Part shown: positions 32,523-40,278 of the stretch, piece by piece
How positions within the stretch are numbered: the stretch's first letter is position 1
How the letters are laid out: each line of letters begins with the position of its first letter
DNA from: Nonomuraea dietziae
GTDB lineage: Bacteria > Actinomycetota > Actinomycetes > Streptosporangiales > Streptosporangiaceae
DNA: 64,000 bases
Assembly (NCBI RefSeq): GCF_014195505.1
Contig: NZ_JACIBV010000001.1
Span: forward strand, 5,270,001 to 5,334,000
Direction: 5' to 3'
Notes under the pieces: generated by a model
Told to the model about the DNA's origin: nothing
Seen by the model: only the letters and a program-made list of their open reading frames with translations
The model's database searches: none
Made by a program: the position numbers and the translations under genes

Positions 32523-33326
32523 ATGAACAAAGGCCCGTTCGCCGCCACTGTCAGTGTGGTGGTCCCCGCACTGAACGAAGCCGACAATCTGCCACACGTC
32601 TTCGCGACCCTGCCCTCCTGGATCGACGAGGTGATCCTGGTGGACGGCAACTCGACCGACGACACCGTGGCCGTCGCCCTCAGCCTCCGTCCCGACCTGC
32701 GCGTCGTCACGCAGACCAGGCGCGGCAAGGGCAACGCGCTCACCGAAGGGTTCGCCGCTGCCAAGAGCGACATCATCGTCATGATCGACGCGGACGGCTC
32801 CACCGACGGCCGCGAGATCACTCTCTTCGTCCAGGCACTGGTCGAAGGCGCCGACTTCGCCAAGGGCTCGCGCTACGTCGAAGGCGGCGGCTCCGACGAC
32901 ATCAGCCCGACCCGCTCCTTCGGCAACAGGGTCCTGACCTTCATCACCAATCGGCTCTACGGCACGCGCTACACCGACCTCTGCTACGGCTACAACGCCT
33001 TCTGGTCACGCCACCTGGAGGCCATGGCGCTCGACTGCGACGGTTTCGAGATCGAGACGCTGATGAACGTCAGGGCGGCCCAGGCAGGCCTGGACATCCG
33101 CGAGGTCCCGAGCCACGAGCGCTGCCGCATCCACGGGGTGAGCAACCTGCACGCGGTACGGGACGGCTGGCGGGTGCTGAAGACGATCCTGCGCGAACGG
33201 GCGAACGGAAGCGCGTCCCCAAAAAATGACATCCTTACGACATGCGTTACATCATTATCGGGGCAGGAGCGATCGGCGGGACGATCGGCGGTCGCCTCCA
33301 CCAGAGCGGGCACGATGTCGTCCTGA
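32523..33326 (+). CDS. Glycosyltransferase family 2 (DPM1-like)
   Basis: A 267-residue protein. VSVVVPALNEADNLPHVFA, LVDGNSTDDTV and MIDADGSTDGRE (the metal-binding D-x-D type site) are typical of GT-A family 2 enzymes of the polyprenyl-phosphate mannose/glucose synthase group; YGYNAFWSRH and GFEIETLMNVRA follow. No membrane segment is present, so it works at the inner face of the membrane. The last 33 residues lie beyond an A6 run and overlap the next gene by 85 bp; they look unlike a normal family tail. Confidence 0.85.
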   Translation: MNKGPFAATVSVVVPALNEADNLPHVFATLPSWIDEVILVDGNSTDDTVAVALSLRPDLRVVTQTRRGKGNALTEGFAAAKSDIIVMIDADGSTDGREITLFVQALVEGADFAKGSRYVEGGGSDDISPTRSFGNRVLTFITNRLYGTRYTDLCYGYNAFWSRHLEAMALDCDGFEIETLMNVRAAQAGLDIREVPSHERCRIHGVSNLHAVRDGWRVLKTILRERANGSASPKNDILTTCVTSLSGQERSAGRSAVASTRAGTMSS

Positions 33327-34180
33327 TCGCGCGGGGAGCGCACTACGAGGCGCTCAGGACCACGGGGTTGCGCCTGGTCACACCCGACGTCGACGAGACG
33401 GTGAAGGTGCCCGTCGCCGACGGGCCCGTCGACGGCGACGTGCTGATCCTGGCGACCAAGTCGCAGGACACGCTCGCCGCGCTCGACCCGTGGCCGCGCC
33501 ATCTTCCGGTGGTGTGCGCGCAGAACGGCGTGGCCAACGAGCGGATGGCGTTGCGCCGCTTCGAGCACGTCTACGGCATGTGCGTCTACCTGCCCGCCCT
33601 CCACCTGGAGCCGGGCCTGGTGGCCGCGTACGGCACGCCGCTGTCCGGCGCGCTGTACGTCGGGCGTTATCCACAGGGTGTGGATGACTTGTCGGAAACG
33701 ATCGCCGCCGACCTGTCCAAGAGCGCGTTCGCCGCCCAGGCCGTGGCCGAGGTGATGCCGTGGAAGTACGGCAAGCTGCTCAGCAACCTCGGCAACGCCG
33801 TCGAGGCGCTGTGCGGCCGCGCTCCAGGCATCAACGAGCTGTCCGGCCAGGCCAGAGCCGAGGGCGCCGCCGTGCTCGCGGCGGCGGGCCTCGCCCACCA
33901 GGGCGGCGAGCAGGTCGCGACCGGCGACATCGAGGGCATCGAGCGCGGCGGCGGCTCGTCGTGGCAGAGCCTGGCCAAGGGCAGCGGCTCCATCGAGGCC
34001 GACTACCTCAACGGCGAGATCACGCTGCTCGGCAGGTTGCACGGCGTGCCGACCCCGGTCAACGAGGTGCTGCAGCGTGAGGCCGTCAGAGCCGCTCGCG
34101 AGCGCAGGCAGCCGGGGTCGATGACCGTGCGGCAGCTCAGTTCGTTGATCGCCGAGCGTTCCTCAGCCGTATCCCGCTGA
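33242..34180 (+). CDS. Ketopantoate reductase family protein (ApbA/PanE)
   Basis: A 312-residue protein. The N-terminal RYIIIGAGAIGGTIGGRLHQ is a Rossmann G-x-G-x-x-G, LILATKSQDT follows, and CAQNGVANE is the family's N-G motif. The C-terminal helical domain has MPWKYGKLLSNLGNAVEAL with the catalytic Lys and SSWQSLAKGSGSIEADYLNGE. NADPH-dependent reduction of ketopantoate is possible; many paralogues act on other 2-keto acids. Its start lies inside the glycosyltransferase frame and its end overlaps the convergent DUF6886-like gene by 44 bp. Confidence 0.87.
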   Translation: MRYIIIGAGAIGGTIGGRLHQSGHDVVLIARGAHYEALRTTGLRLVTPDVDETVKVPVADGPVDGDVLILATKSQDTLAALDPWPRHLPVVCAQNGVANERMALRRFEHVYGMCVYLPALHLEPGLVAAYGTPLSGALYVGRYPQGVDDLSETIAADLSKSAFAAQAVAEVMPWKYGKLLSNLGNAVEALCGRAPGINELSGQARAEGAAVLAAAGLAHQGGEQVATGDIEGIERGGGSSWQSLAKGSGSIEADYLNGEITLLGRLHGVPTPVNEVLQREAVRAARERRQPGSMTVRQLSSLIAERSSAVSR

Positions 34181-34673
34181 ACTCCATCGTGCTGGCCGTC
34201 ACCTGGTTCCAGAACGGCCAGAGATTGTCCAGCACGCGCAGTTGGATCCCGGCCTCCTCGTGCAGCTCGATGAGGTCGGAGACGGGCTCGGGCGGGCCGA
34301 GCGGCACGACGGGCTCCTCGGCGACCACGGCGTGCGGCGGCTGCCCGATCGGGACGAACGGATCGGCGGGCAGCCTGTAGGCGTACAGCCGCACCTCCAT
34401 CATGGCCTTGAGCCAGCCGTACTCGATGGCGTGCACGCGCTCTCCGCAGCCGGCGCCCACGAAACGCTCGACGTCCCACGGCCTGGTGTCCGGGCCCTTC
34501 CAGGCCATCGCCCGAGGACAGTGGCGAGGAAACCAGTAGTCGGGGCAGCGGTCGAAGCCGACGGCCCAGACGTAGGGCCTCGCCTGCCGCGAGGTTTTCG
34601 CCACGTGCGGGACGAACTTCTTGATCGTGGGGTCTTCCGAGAAGTGCAGCACCTGGCCCGTGTCTGGTCGCAT
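34137..34673 (-). CDS. DUF6886-like hypothetical protein
   Basis: A 178-residue protein starting MRPDTGQVLHFSEDPTIKKF. The combination LHFSEDPTI, YVWAVGFDRCPDYWFPR and CPRAMAW is a conserved actinobacterial family that I know as DUF6886, with no known function. The invariant Cys/Trp/Pro stretch suggests a catalytic or metal site. ATG 34673 is chosen because the family begins at MRPD; the frame is open upstream. Confidence 0.72.
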   Translation of the reverse strand: MRPDTGQVLHFSEDPTIKKFVPHVAKTSRQARPYVWAVGFDRCPDYWFPRHCPRAMAWKGPDTRPWDVERFVGAGCGERVHAIEYGWLKAMMEVRLYAYRLPADPFVPIGQPPHAVVAEEPVVPLGPPEPVSDLIELHEEAGIQLRVLDNLWPFWNQVTASTMEFSGIRLRNARRSTN

Positions 34674-34727
34674 GACTCCATCATTACTGGGCAGATGGGA
34701 CCAGGCTCTGAAGAGAGGTGAGGTCAA

Positions 34728-35138
34728 ATGATCGTGTTGGGCCTGATCCTGGTCCTGCTCGCGGCTGCGGCGATCTACGTGATCGCCATGGAGCCCGATA
34801 CCACCTACACAGTTTTCGGCTATGTCTTCCAACCGTCGCACCTGGAGATGTTCCTCACCGGTGCGGTGACGGCGGGCGTGCTGCTCCTCGGCATTTCCAT
34901 GATCGCTTCAGGTTCACGCAGGTCGGCCGTACGCCGGCGCAAGCTGCGCGAGGCCAGAGCCCAGGCCAACGACCGTGTGGCCAAGCTCGAGGACGAGAAG
35001 CGGCAGTTGGAGCGCAAGCTGCACGAGGACGACAGCCCGGCGACGACGACGGACACCGTCCCGCGGCAGGCCAGGCACACCGACGATCACCTGGTCGCCG
35101 GGTCGCCTACCGACGAACGCTCGCGCCACAACGCGTAA
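34728..35138 (+). CDS. Small membrane protein with coiled-coil tail (LapA-like)
   Basis: A 136-residue protein with two membrane helices (residues 2-20 and about 42-62), then a basic segment SRRSAVRRRKLREARAQAND and a predicted coiled coil to residue 105. This topology matches the LapA-like group, whose members tether assemblies to the membrane. It is divergent from the DUF6886-like gene by 54 bp. Function is inferred only from topology. Confidence 0.6.
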   Translation: MIVLGLILVLLAAAAIYVIAMEPDTTYTVFGYVFQPSHLEMFLTGAVTAGVLLLGISMIASGSRRSAVRRRKLREARAQANDRVAKLEDEKRQLERKLHEDDSPATTTDTVPRQARHTDDHLVAGSPTDERSRHNA

Positions 35139-35506
35139 CCGGTGATCAGGGCGCCGAGCCCTTCCCACAGCCCCACCCCGAGGAACTCCGAGGGAGCGGC
35201 GCCCGTGATCACCAGCGTGCTGAACACCGCGCACGTGACCAGCCTGAACGGCACGGTCCACAGGAAGAACGGCCGCCAGTCGGACGCCGCGGCCAGCATG
35301 TAGTACACGCCCATGTTGACCGCCGCCATCGACGAGGCGGCCATGTAGACCTTCGTGTAGTCACCGGGGCCCCGTGCTTCCACCACCTCGAAGCCCAGCA
35401 GTCCGAGCAGGCTGTCGGGGCTGAGAAGACCGAGAAGGCCGAGCGCGAAGGCCAGGAAGCCGAAGACGGCGATCGTCCATCCAGACATTGACCGGGGCAA
35501 CCGCAC
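35087..35506 (-). CDS. Hypothetical four-helix membrane protein
   Basis: A 139-residue protein. Hydrophobic segments lie at about residues 10-35, 52-72, 80-105 and 108-125. GTG 35506 has a strong GGGAGG ribosome site six bases ahead, better than the ATG at 35488. The 3' end overlaps the convergent LapA-like gene by 52 bp. No domain is recognised, although proteins of this size and topology are common in actinomycetes. Confidence 0.6.
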   Translation of the reverse strand: MRLPRSMSGWTIAVFGFLAFALGLLGLLSPDSLLGLLGFEVVEARGPGDYTKVYMAASSMAAVNMGVYYMLAAASDWRPFFLWTVPFRLVTCAVFSTLVITGAAPSEFLGVGLWEGLGALITGYALWRERSSVGDPATR

Positions 35507-35550
35507 GGGAAACCTCCCAAAAGGGGTGTGATCTGCGAGACGATCTCACC

Positions 35551-37455
35551 ATGAAAAGGCGCCTCACCCGGCCCGGCCGCCCCATCGCGCTCAAGCTTCT
35601 GGTTCTGCTGTCCGTCCCGCTGATCTCGCTGGTCGGCCTGTGGGCGTTCGCGGCGAGCCTGACCGCCGGCGACGGACTGCGCCTCCTGGAGATCGACAAC
35701 CTGGTCACCAACCTGGCCGACCCCTCTGAGCAGGTCAACATCCAGCTCCAGCGTGAACGGCTGACCTCGACCGAATTCCTGTCGTCGGCGGCGCCGTACA
35801 GGGAGCTCATCAACCAGCGCAGCAGGACCGACACCGCCGTGGCCGCCTTCCGCCGGCGCGCGAGCCTTCAGGAGAATGTGTCACCGGAGATGGCCGTCCA
35901 GCTCAAGGCGCTCAACGAGGAGCTGGACCGTATTCCGGAGCTGCGCAGAGGCGTCGACGCGCGAACGATCGACACGATCGAGATGATCACCACCTACAGC
36001 GACGTCGTCGACGCCTCCTTCCGCATGTACGACCAGATGATCCTGGTCCCCGACATGGCGCTCTACCGACTGGCCAGGTCGGTCAGCATGCTCGGCGAGG
36101 CCAAGGAGCTGCTGTCGAGGGAGCGGGCGATGATCGTGCACGTGCTCGCGACCGGCAGGGTCGGCCCCAGCGAGCGCGCGCTCTTCACCGAGATGTCGGC
36201 CACCCGCAGACTCCTGCACGCCCAGGCGCTCACCCATCTCGGACCCGGCCTCGACGCCGCCTACCGCCAGCTGACCGCGGCGCCCGTCTACCGTGACTTC
36301 GTCGCGATCGAGGACGCCATTCGCGGCCAGGCCACCGCCAACGGACTGCCCGCCACCTCCAGCACCTGGCGCTCCAGCAGCGAGAACCTGGCGGCAGCCG
36401 TCGAGCGCAACCAGTCGGAGGTGGTGCAGGGTCTCGTCGATCGCGTCAGCCCCACCGCGACGAACATCCTGGTCAAGATCGGCGTGGCAGGGGGCCTGGG
36501 CCTGCTCGCCGTCATCGCCTCGCTCCTGCTCTCCCTGCGCTTCAGGCACGTCCTGGTGCGCGAGCTGGCCGGGCTGCGCGACGCGGCCACCGAGCTGGCC
36601 GACGTACGGCTGGCCGGCCTCATCGACCGCCTGCGCAAGGGCGCCTCCGACCACCAGGTCGAACCGCTCGTCCTCGACGCGCAGACCACCGAGGTGCGCG
36701 ACATCGTCCACGCGTTCAACACCGTGCAGTCCACCGCCGTCGAGGCGGCGGTCGACCAGGCCAAGCTGCGCGACGGCGTGCGGCACGTCTTCGTCAGCCT
36801 GGCCAGGCGCAACCAGTCGCTGCTGCACCGCCAGCTGCTGCACCTGGACGGCATGGAGCGGCGCGCCGAGGACGCCGAGACGCTCGAGGACCTGTTCAAG
36901 CTCGACCACCTCACCACCCGCATGCGCAGGCACGCCGAGAGCCTCATCATCCTGTCGGACCAGGCGCCCGGCAGGGGCTGGCGCAACGCCGTGCCCGCGG
37001 TCGACGTGCTGAGGGCGGCGGTCTCCGAGGTCGAGGAGTACGCCAGGGTCGAGGTGCCGCAGCCGCCGAAGACGGCCGTGGTGGGAGCGGCCGCGACGGA
37101 CGTCGTGCACCTGCTGGCCGAGCTGGTGGAGAACGCCACCCTGTTCTCACCGCCGCGGACCAGGGTGGACGTGCGGGCGCTCACCGTGCCCGAGGGGCTG
37201 CTGATCGAGGTGGAGGACCGCGGGCTCGGGCTGCCGCCCGCCGAGCTCGACCAGCTCAACGCGCGCCTGGCCGAGCCGCCCGAGTTCGACCTGGCCGAGA
37301 GCGACAGGCTGGGCCTGTTCGTGGTGTCCAGGCTGGCGGCCAGGCACGGGATCGGCGTGCGGCTGCGGCCTTCGCCGTACGGGGGGATCACGGCGGCGGT
37401 GACGCTGCCGCCCGCCCTGCTGTCGGATCAGCCCGCGCTGACGGGGGGCAGGTAG
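35551..37455 (+). CDS. NIT-domain sensor histidine kinase, CvnA-like, without partners
   Basis: A 634-residue protein. A membrane helix near residue 20-40 is followed by an extracytoplasmic NIT (nitrate/nitrite-sensing-like) helical domain, a second membrane helix (VGGLGLLAVIASLLL type, about residue 310), a HAMP-like linker, and an ATPase domain with N-box ELVENATLFSPP and G-box EDRGLGLPPAELD; DHLTTRMRRHAESL is the conserved helix before it. This is the architecture of CvnA in Streptomyces conservons. The usual CvnB, CvnC and CvnD genes do not follow; a NUDIX gene converges instead with 28 bp overlap. Confidence 0.85.
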   Translation: MKRRLTRPGRPIALKLLVLLSVPLISLVGLWAFAASLTAGDGLRLLEIDNLVTNLADPSEQVNIQLQRERLTSTEFLSSAAPYRELINQRSRTDTAVAAFRRRASLQENVSPEMAVQLKALNEELDRIPELRRGVDARTIDTIEMITTYSDVVDASFRMYDQMILVPDMALYRLARSVSMLGEAKELLSRERAMIVHVLATGRVGPSERALFTEMSATRRLLHAQALTHLGPGLDAAYRQLTAAPVYRDFVAIEDAIRGQATANGLPATSSTWRSSSENLAAAVERNQSEVVQGLVDRVSPTATNILVKIGVAGGLGLLAVIASLLLSLRFRHVLVRELAGLRDAATELADVRLAGLIDRLRKGASDHQVEPLVLDAQTTEVRDIVHAFNTVQSTAVEAAVDQAKLRDGVRHVFVSLARRNQSLLHRQLLHLDGMERRAEDAETLEDLFKLDHLTTRMRRHAESLIILSDQAPGRGWRNAVPAVDVLRAAVSEVEEYARVEVPQPPKTAVVGAAATDVVHLLAELVENATLFSPPRTRVDVRALTVPEGLLIEVEDRGLGLPPAELDQLNARLAEPPEFDLAESDRLGLFVVSRLAARHGIGVRLRPSPYGGITAAVTLPPALLSDQPALTGGR

Positions 37456-37901
37456 CGGATGGCGCCGGCCGCGCGGGCCGCGGCGGCGGCGCACAGCCTG
37501 TCGTGCGCCCACGGCGGCAGCAGCGCCGCGGCCTCCTGCTCGGTGAAGAAGCCGTAGTCGTCGAGCTCCTCGGCCTGGAGCTTGACCGGGGTGTCGGCGT
37601 CGATGACGCCGCAGTCGAAGAGGAAGTGGATCAGCGGGTACGGCCTGTCCTCACGTATGCCCGCCCAGTGGACGACCAGGAGCTCGCCCACGGGTAGCGT
37701 GAGGCCGAGCTCCTCCTCGACCTCGCGGGCGCAGGCCTGGGCGGGGTGCTCCCCCTCGTCCACGGACCCGCCCGCGAAGCCCCAGTGCGGACGGTAGTTG
37801 GGGTTGACCAGCAGCGCCCTGCCCTGCCGGTCGGTGATGTAGGCGCCGGCGCCCACGACCACCCGGTGCAGTGACTCCCAGTACTCCATGTCCACGCTCA
37901 C
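37428..37901 (-). CDS. NUDIX hydrolase
   Basis: About 157 residues. The NUDIX box GGSVDEGEHPAQACAREVEE continues into ELGL, a standard G-x5-E-x7-R-E-V-x-E-E-x-G pattern. N-terminal VVVGAGAYITDRQGRALLVN and YRPHWGFAGG fit a nucleotide-sanitising type. Substrate unknown. Starts at GTG 37901 (TAGG nine bases upstream) or ATG 37889; the first is used here. Confidence 0.82.
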   Translation of the reverse strand: MSVDMEYWESLHRVVVGAGAYITDRQGRALLVNPNYRPHWGFAGGSVDEGEHPAQACAREVEEELGLTLPVGELLVVHWAGIREDRPYPLIHFLFDCGVIDADTPVKLQAEELDDYGFFTEQEAAALLPPWAHDRLCAAAAARAAGAIRYLPPVSAG

Positions 37902-37978
37902 GTCGATCAACCTACAACGCGGAGGCGTCCACCCCCCGGCTCCGGTGACTTCCGAGTAAAAAGATAGGATATATCCCC

Positions 37979-39229
37979 ATGACACGACGCGCGTTGATCT
38001 TCTGGGTGACGGGCGTCCTGGCCTACTTCGTCGCGGTCTTCCACCGGCAGTCGCTCGGCGTCGCCAGCCTGGAGGCCGCCGCCCGCCTCGATCTCGGCGC
38101 GTCGGGCCTGGCCACGCTGGCCATGCTGCAGCTTCTCGTCTACGCGGTCATGCAGATCCCCGTCGGCGTGCTGGTCGACAGGCTCGGCTCCAAGCGCATG
38201 CTGGTCATCGGAGCTCTGGTCATGTCGTGCGGCCAGGTCGTCTTCGCCTTCGCCGACGACCTCCTGCTCGGACTCACGGCCAGGATGCTGGTCGGCGCGG
38301 GCGACGCGATGACGTTCATCAGCGTGATCAGGCTGGTCAACCTCTCCTTCCCGCCGCGCCGCAACCCGGTGATGGTGCAGCTCACCGGGCTCATCGGCCA
38401 GTTCGGCGCGATCGCGTCCACCGTGCCGATCATCGGCTCGCTCCACGCGTACGGCTGGACGCCCACCTTCCTCGCGGCCGCCGCCCTGGGCCTGGTGGCG
38501 ACCGTCCTCGTCGCGGCCGTCCTGCGCGACGGACGCCCGTCCGCCGTGCACCGCGCACCCGGGCTCAAGGCCGCGTGGATGCAGCCTGGCACCAGGCTGG
38601 GGATGTGGACCCACGCGGCCACCCAGTGCTCGGCCGCGGCGTTCATGCTGCTGTGGGGCTACCCGTACCTCGTCCAGGGCCAGGGGCTGGCCCCCGCGAC
38701 CGCGGGCGTGCTGCTGTCCACGCTGACCGTGGTGGGCATGATCTGCGGGCCGATCCTCGGCTACCTGGCGGGCCGCTTCCCGCTGCGCAGGTCGTGGCTG
38801 GTGCTCGGCATCACCGGCGCCACGGCGCTGGTCTGGACGGCGGTGCTGCTGTGGCCGGGACGCGCGCCGCTGTGGCTGCTGGTGGCGCTGATCGTCGTCC
38901 TCGCCTCGAACGGGCCAGGCTCGATGATCGGTTTCGACTACGCCAGGACGTTCAACCCCGCGGGCCGCATCGGCGCGGCCACGGGCATCGTCAACGGCGG
39001 CGGCTTCCTGGCCTCCATGTCGGTGATCGCGCTGGTCGGCGTCGCCATGGACCTCACGGGCGACTACCACTGGGCGATGGCCGTGCAGTACCCGGTGTGG
39101 CTGCTCGGCGCGGTGCAGGTGCTGCGCTACCGCGCCAAGGCCCGCAGGCTGCTAGCCCAGCTCGACGAAGGGCTCGGGGAAGTGGGAGGTGCCCAGCAGG
39201 GCGCCCTGCGCGCGCAGCCTGCCGACTAG
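37979..39229 (+). CDS. MFS transporter
   Basis: A 416-residue protein with about twelve membrane helices. The cytoplasmic loop between helices 2 and 3 has the major-facilitator motif VLVDRLGSKRMLVIGALVMS (D-R-x-G-x-[KR]-[KR]). The opening helix AYFVAVFHRQSLGVASLEAA is shared with the UhpC/NarK-like and aromatic-acid groups, so the substrate is open. TAGGAT (37965-37970) lies eight bases before the ATG and may act as either a -10 element or a weak ribosome site. The 3' end overlaps the convergent metallo-hydrolase by 78 bp. Confidence 0.87.
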   Translation: MTRRALIFWVTGVLAYFVAVFHRQSLGVASLEAAARLDLGASGLATLAMLQLLVYAVMQIPVGVLVDRLGSKRMLVIGALVMSCGQVVFAFADDLLLGLTARMLVGAGDAMTFISVIRLVNLSFPPRRNPVMVQLTGLIGQFGAIASTVPIIGSLHAYGWTPTFLAAAALGLVATVLVAAVLRDGRPSAVHRAPGLKAAWMQPGTRLGMWTHAATQCSAAAFMLLWGYPYLVQGQGLAPATAGVLLSTLTVVGMICGPILGYLAGRFPLRRSWLVLGITGATALVWTAVLLWPGRAPLWLLVALIVVLASNGPGSMIGFDYARTFNPAGRIGAATGIVNGGGFLASMSVIALVGVAMDLTGDYHWAMAVQYPVWLLGAVQVLRYRAKARRLLAQLDEGLGEVGGAQQGALRAQPAD

Positions 39230-39865
39230 CTCCATGCGCGTCTTCACGGCCAGGTCGGAGTCGTCGTCGTAGACGTAGCGGACCGACGGATCGGCCAGCT
39301 GTACCGGATGGTGCAGGACGTCGCCGACCATGGTGAACTCGCCGACCTCGACCGACTGGTGCCCAGGTGTGTGGCCGGGCGTCAGCCTGACCACCACGCC
39401 GGGGGCGACCTCCTCGTCGCCGTCGACCACGTGCAGCAGCTCCTTGACCGGGTCGAGGAAGCCGTTGCCCACCAGCTCGGCGCGCTGGACGACGTGGCGG
39501 GCGTTGGCGAACACCGGCGCGCCGTCCAGGAACGTTCCGCCGGCGTGGTCGCTGTGCAGGTGCGTGATGATCACCGTGCCGACGTCCGCGGGGGCCACCC
39601 CTGCGGCGGCCAGCTCGCTCTGGAGCCTGCCGGGGGCAGGGGCCCAGGTGGAGGTGGGCCCGATGCCCGTGTCGACGAGCGTGACATGGCCCTTGCCGTC
39701 CCGGATCAGGAAGCAGTGGAAGTGCAGGATCCATTCGCCCTCGTCCACCTCCGCGCCGAGGAAGGTCTCGAGGAACGGCAGTCGGAGCGAGGGGCCCATC
39801 GGGCCGACGGCGTCACACAGCGGGGTGATCTCGACGTCGGCTACTTTTCTTGGCTTATGCGGCAT
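39152..39865 (-). CDS. Metallo-beta-lactamase-fold hydrolase
   Basis: A 237-residue protein with a complete zinc site: IITHLHSDHAGG, LTPGHTPGHQS, MVGDVLHHP and a C-terminal SHFPEPF. The arrangement resembles quorum-quenching lactonases and related MBL enzymes, which is not enough to name a substrate. The start overlaps the 3' end of a 48-codon zinc-ribbon gene by 11 bp, so the two are translated together. Confidence 0.85.
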   Translation of the reverse strand: MPHKPRKVADVEITPLCDAVGPMGPSLRLPFLETFLGAEVDEGEWILHFHCFLIRDGKGHVTLVDTGIGPTSTWAPAPGRLQSELAAAGVAPADVGTVIITHLHSDHAGGTFLDGAPVFANARHVVQRAELVGNGFLDPVKELLHVVDGDEEVAPGVVVRLTPGHTPGHQSVEVGEFTMVGDVLHHPVQLADPSVRYVYDDDSDLAVKTRMELVGRLRAQGALLGTSHFPEPFVELG

Positions 39866-40001
39866 CCGTCAACGCTAGCCGCGGCACGTACTCGGTCTCC
39901 ACATCGGCCGCGAAGACCGCGCGCCTGCAGCGAGCGCAGCGGAACATGATCGGCCCCTCGTCGAGGGTGGTGTGGCACCTGGGGCAGTGGGTCTTGTTCA
40001 T
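39855..40001 (-). CDS. 48-residue zinc-ribbon protein
   Basis: ATG 40001 follows a strong AAGGGGGA ribosome site and the frame reads MNKTHCPRCHTTLDEGPIMF, then RCARCRRAVFAADVE, to a TAA. Two C-x2-C knuckles (CPRC and CARC) 15 residues apart make a rubredoxin-like zinc ribbon. The stop overlaps the next gene's start. It is small but well supported by ribosome site, codon use and motif. Partner or target is unknown. Confidence 0.7.
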   Translation of the reverse strand: MNKTHCPRCHTTLDEGPIMFRCARCRRAVFAADVETEYVPRLALTDAA

Positions 40002-40123
40002 GTCATCCCCCTTGGAGTTCGCAGTTCCATGGAAGCCTCCGCTGATTGCAGAAGCCCTGCAGGGCGCTTGACAGATTGTGCTCCGGGAGATGGCGAGGCC
40101 GTGGGGAAAGCGGAATAGAAACC

Positions 40124-40151
40124 TTGCGCGCCGCGTTTGCCGTGATATCTT
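40124..40151 (+). promoter_or_regulatory. Candidate promoter of the rho-like gene
   Basis: TTGCGC (40124-40129) and TATCTT (40146-40151) are spaced by 16 bp. The transcript would carry a leader of about 120 nt that contains a complete terminator before the start codon. TTGACA at 40068 lacks a matching -10 and is less likely. Confidence 0.4.
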
Positions 40152-40196
40152 GCGAAACAGCGTTGAGCGTCTGAAGCTCCGCTGACTTCACCTGAA

Positions 40197-40231
40197 GGGC
40201 CCCACCTCTCTGAGGGCCCGACCTCTTTTTT
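40197..40231 (+). terminator. Terminator/attenuator in the leader of the rho-like gene
   Basis: GGGCCC at 40197-40202 pairs with GGGCCC at 40214-40219 across an 11-nt loop, and six T bases follow at 40226-40231. It lies 48 bp before the ATG, inside the predicted leader, so it could provide premature termination and feedback by Rho activity. It could alternatively end an upstream transcript, but no plus-strand gene precedes it nearby. Confidence 0.7.
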
Positions 40232-40278
40232 CTTACTCACCGCCTGTCACCCAGGCGTGCCCTCGAGGAGGGTCTCTC

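Noticed and set aside
40068..40073. TTGACA as -35 of the rho-like gene
   Set aside because: No acceptable -10 at 16-18 bp; the 40124/40146 pair fits better.
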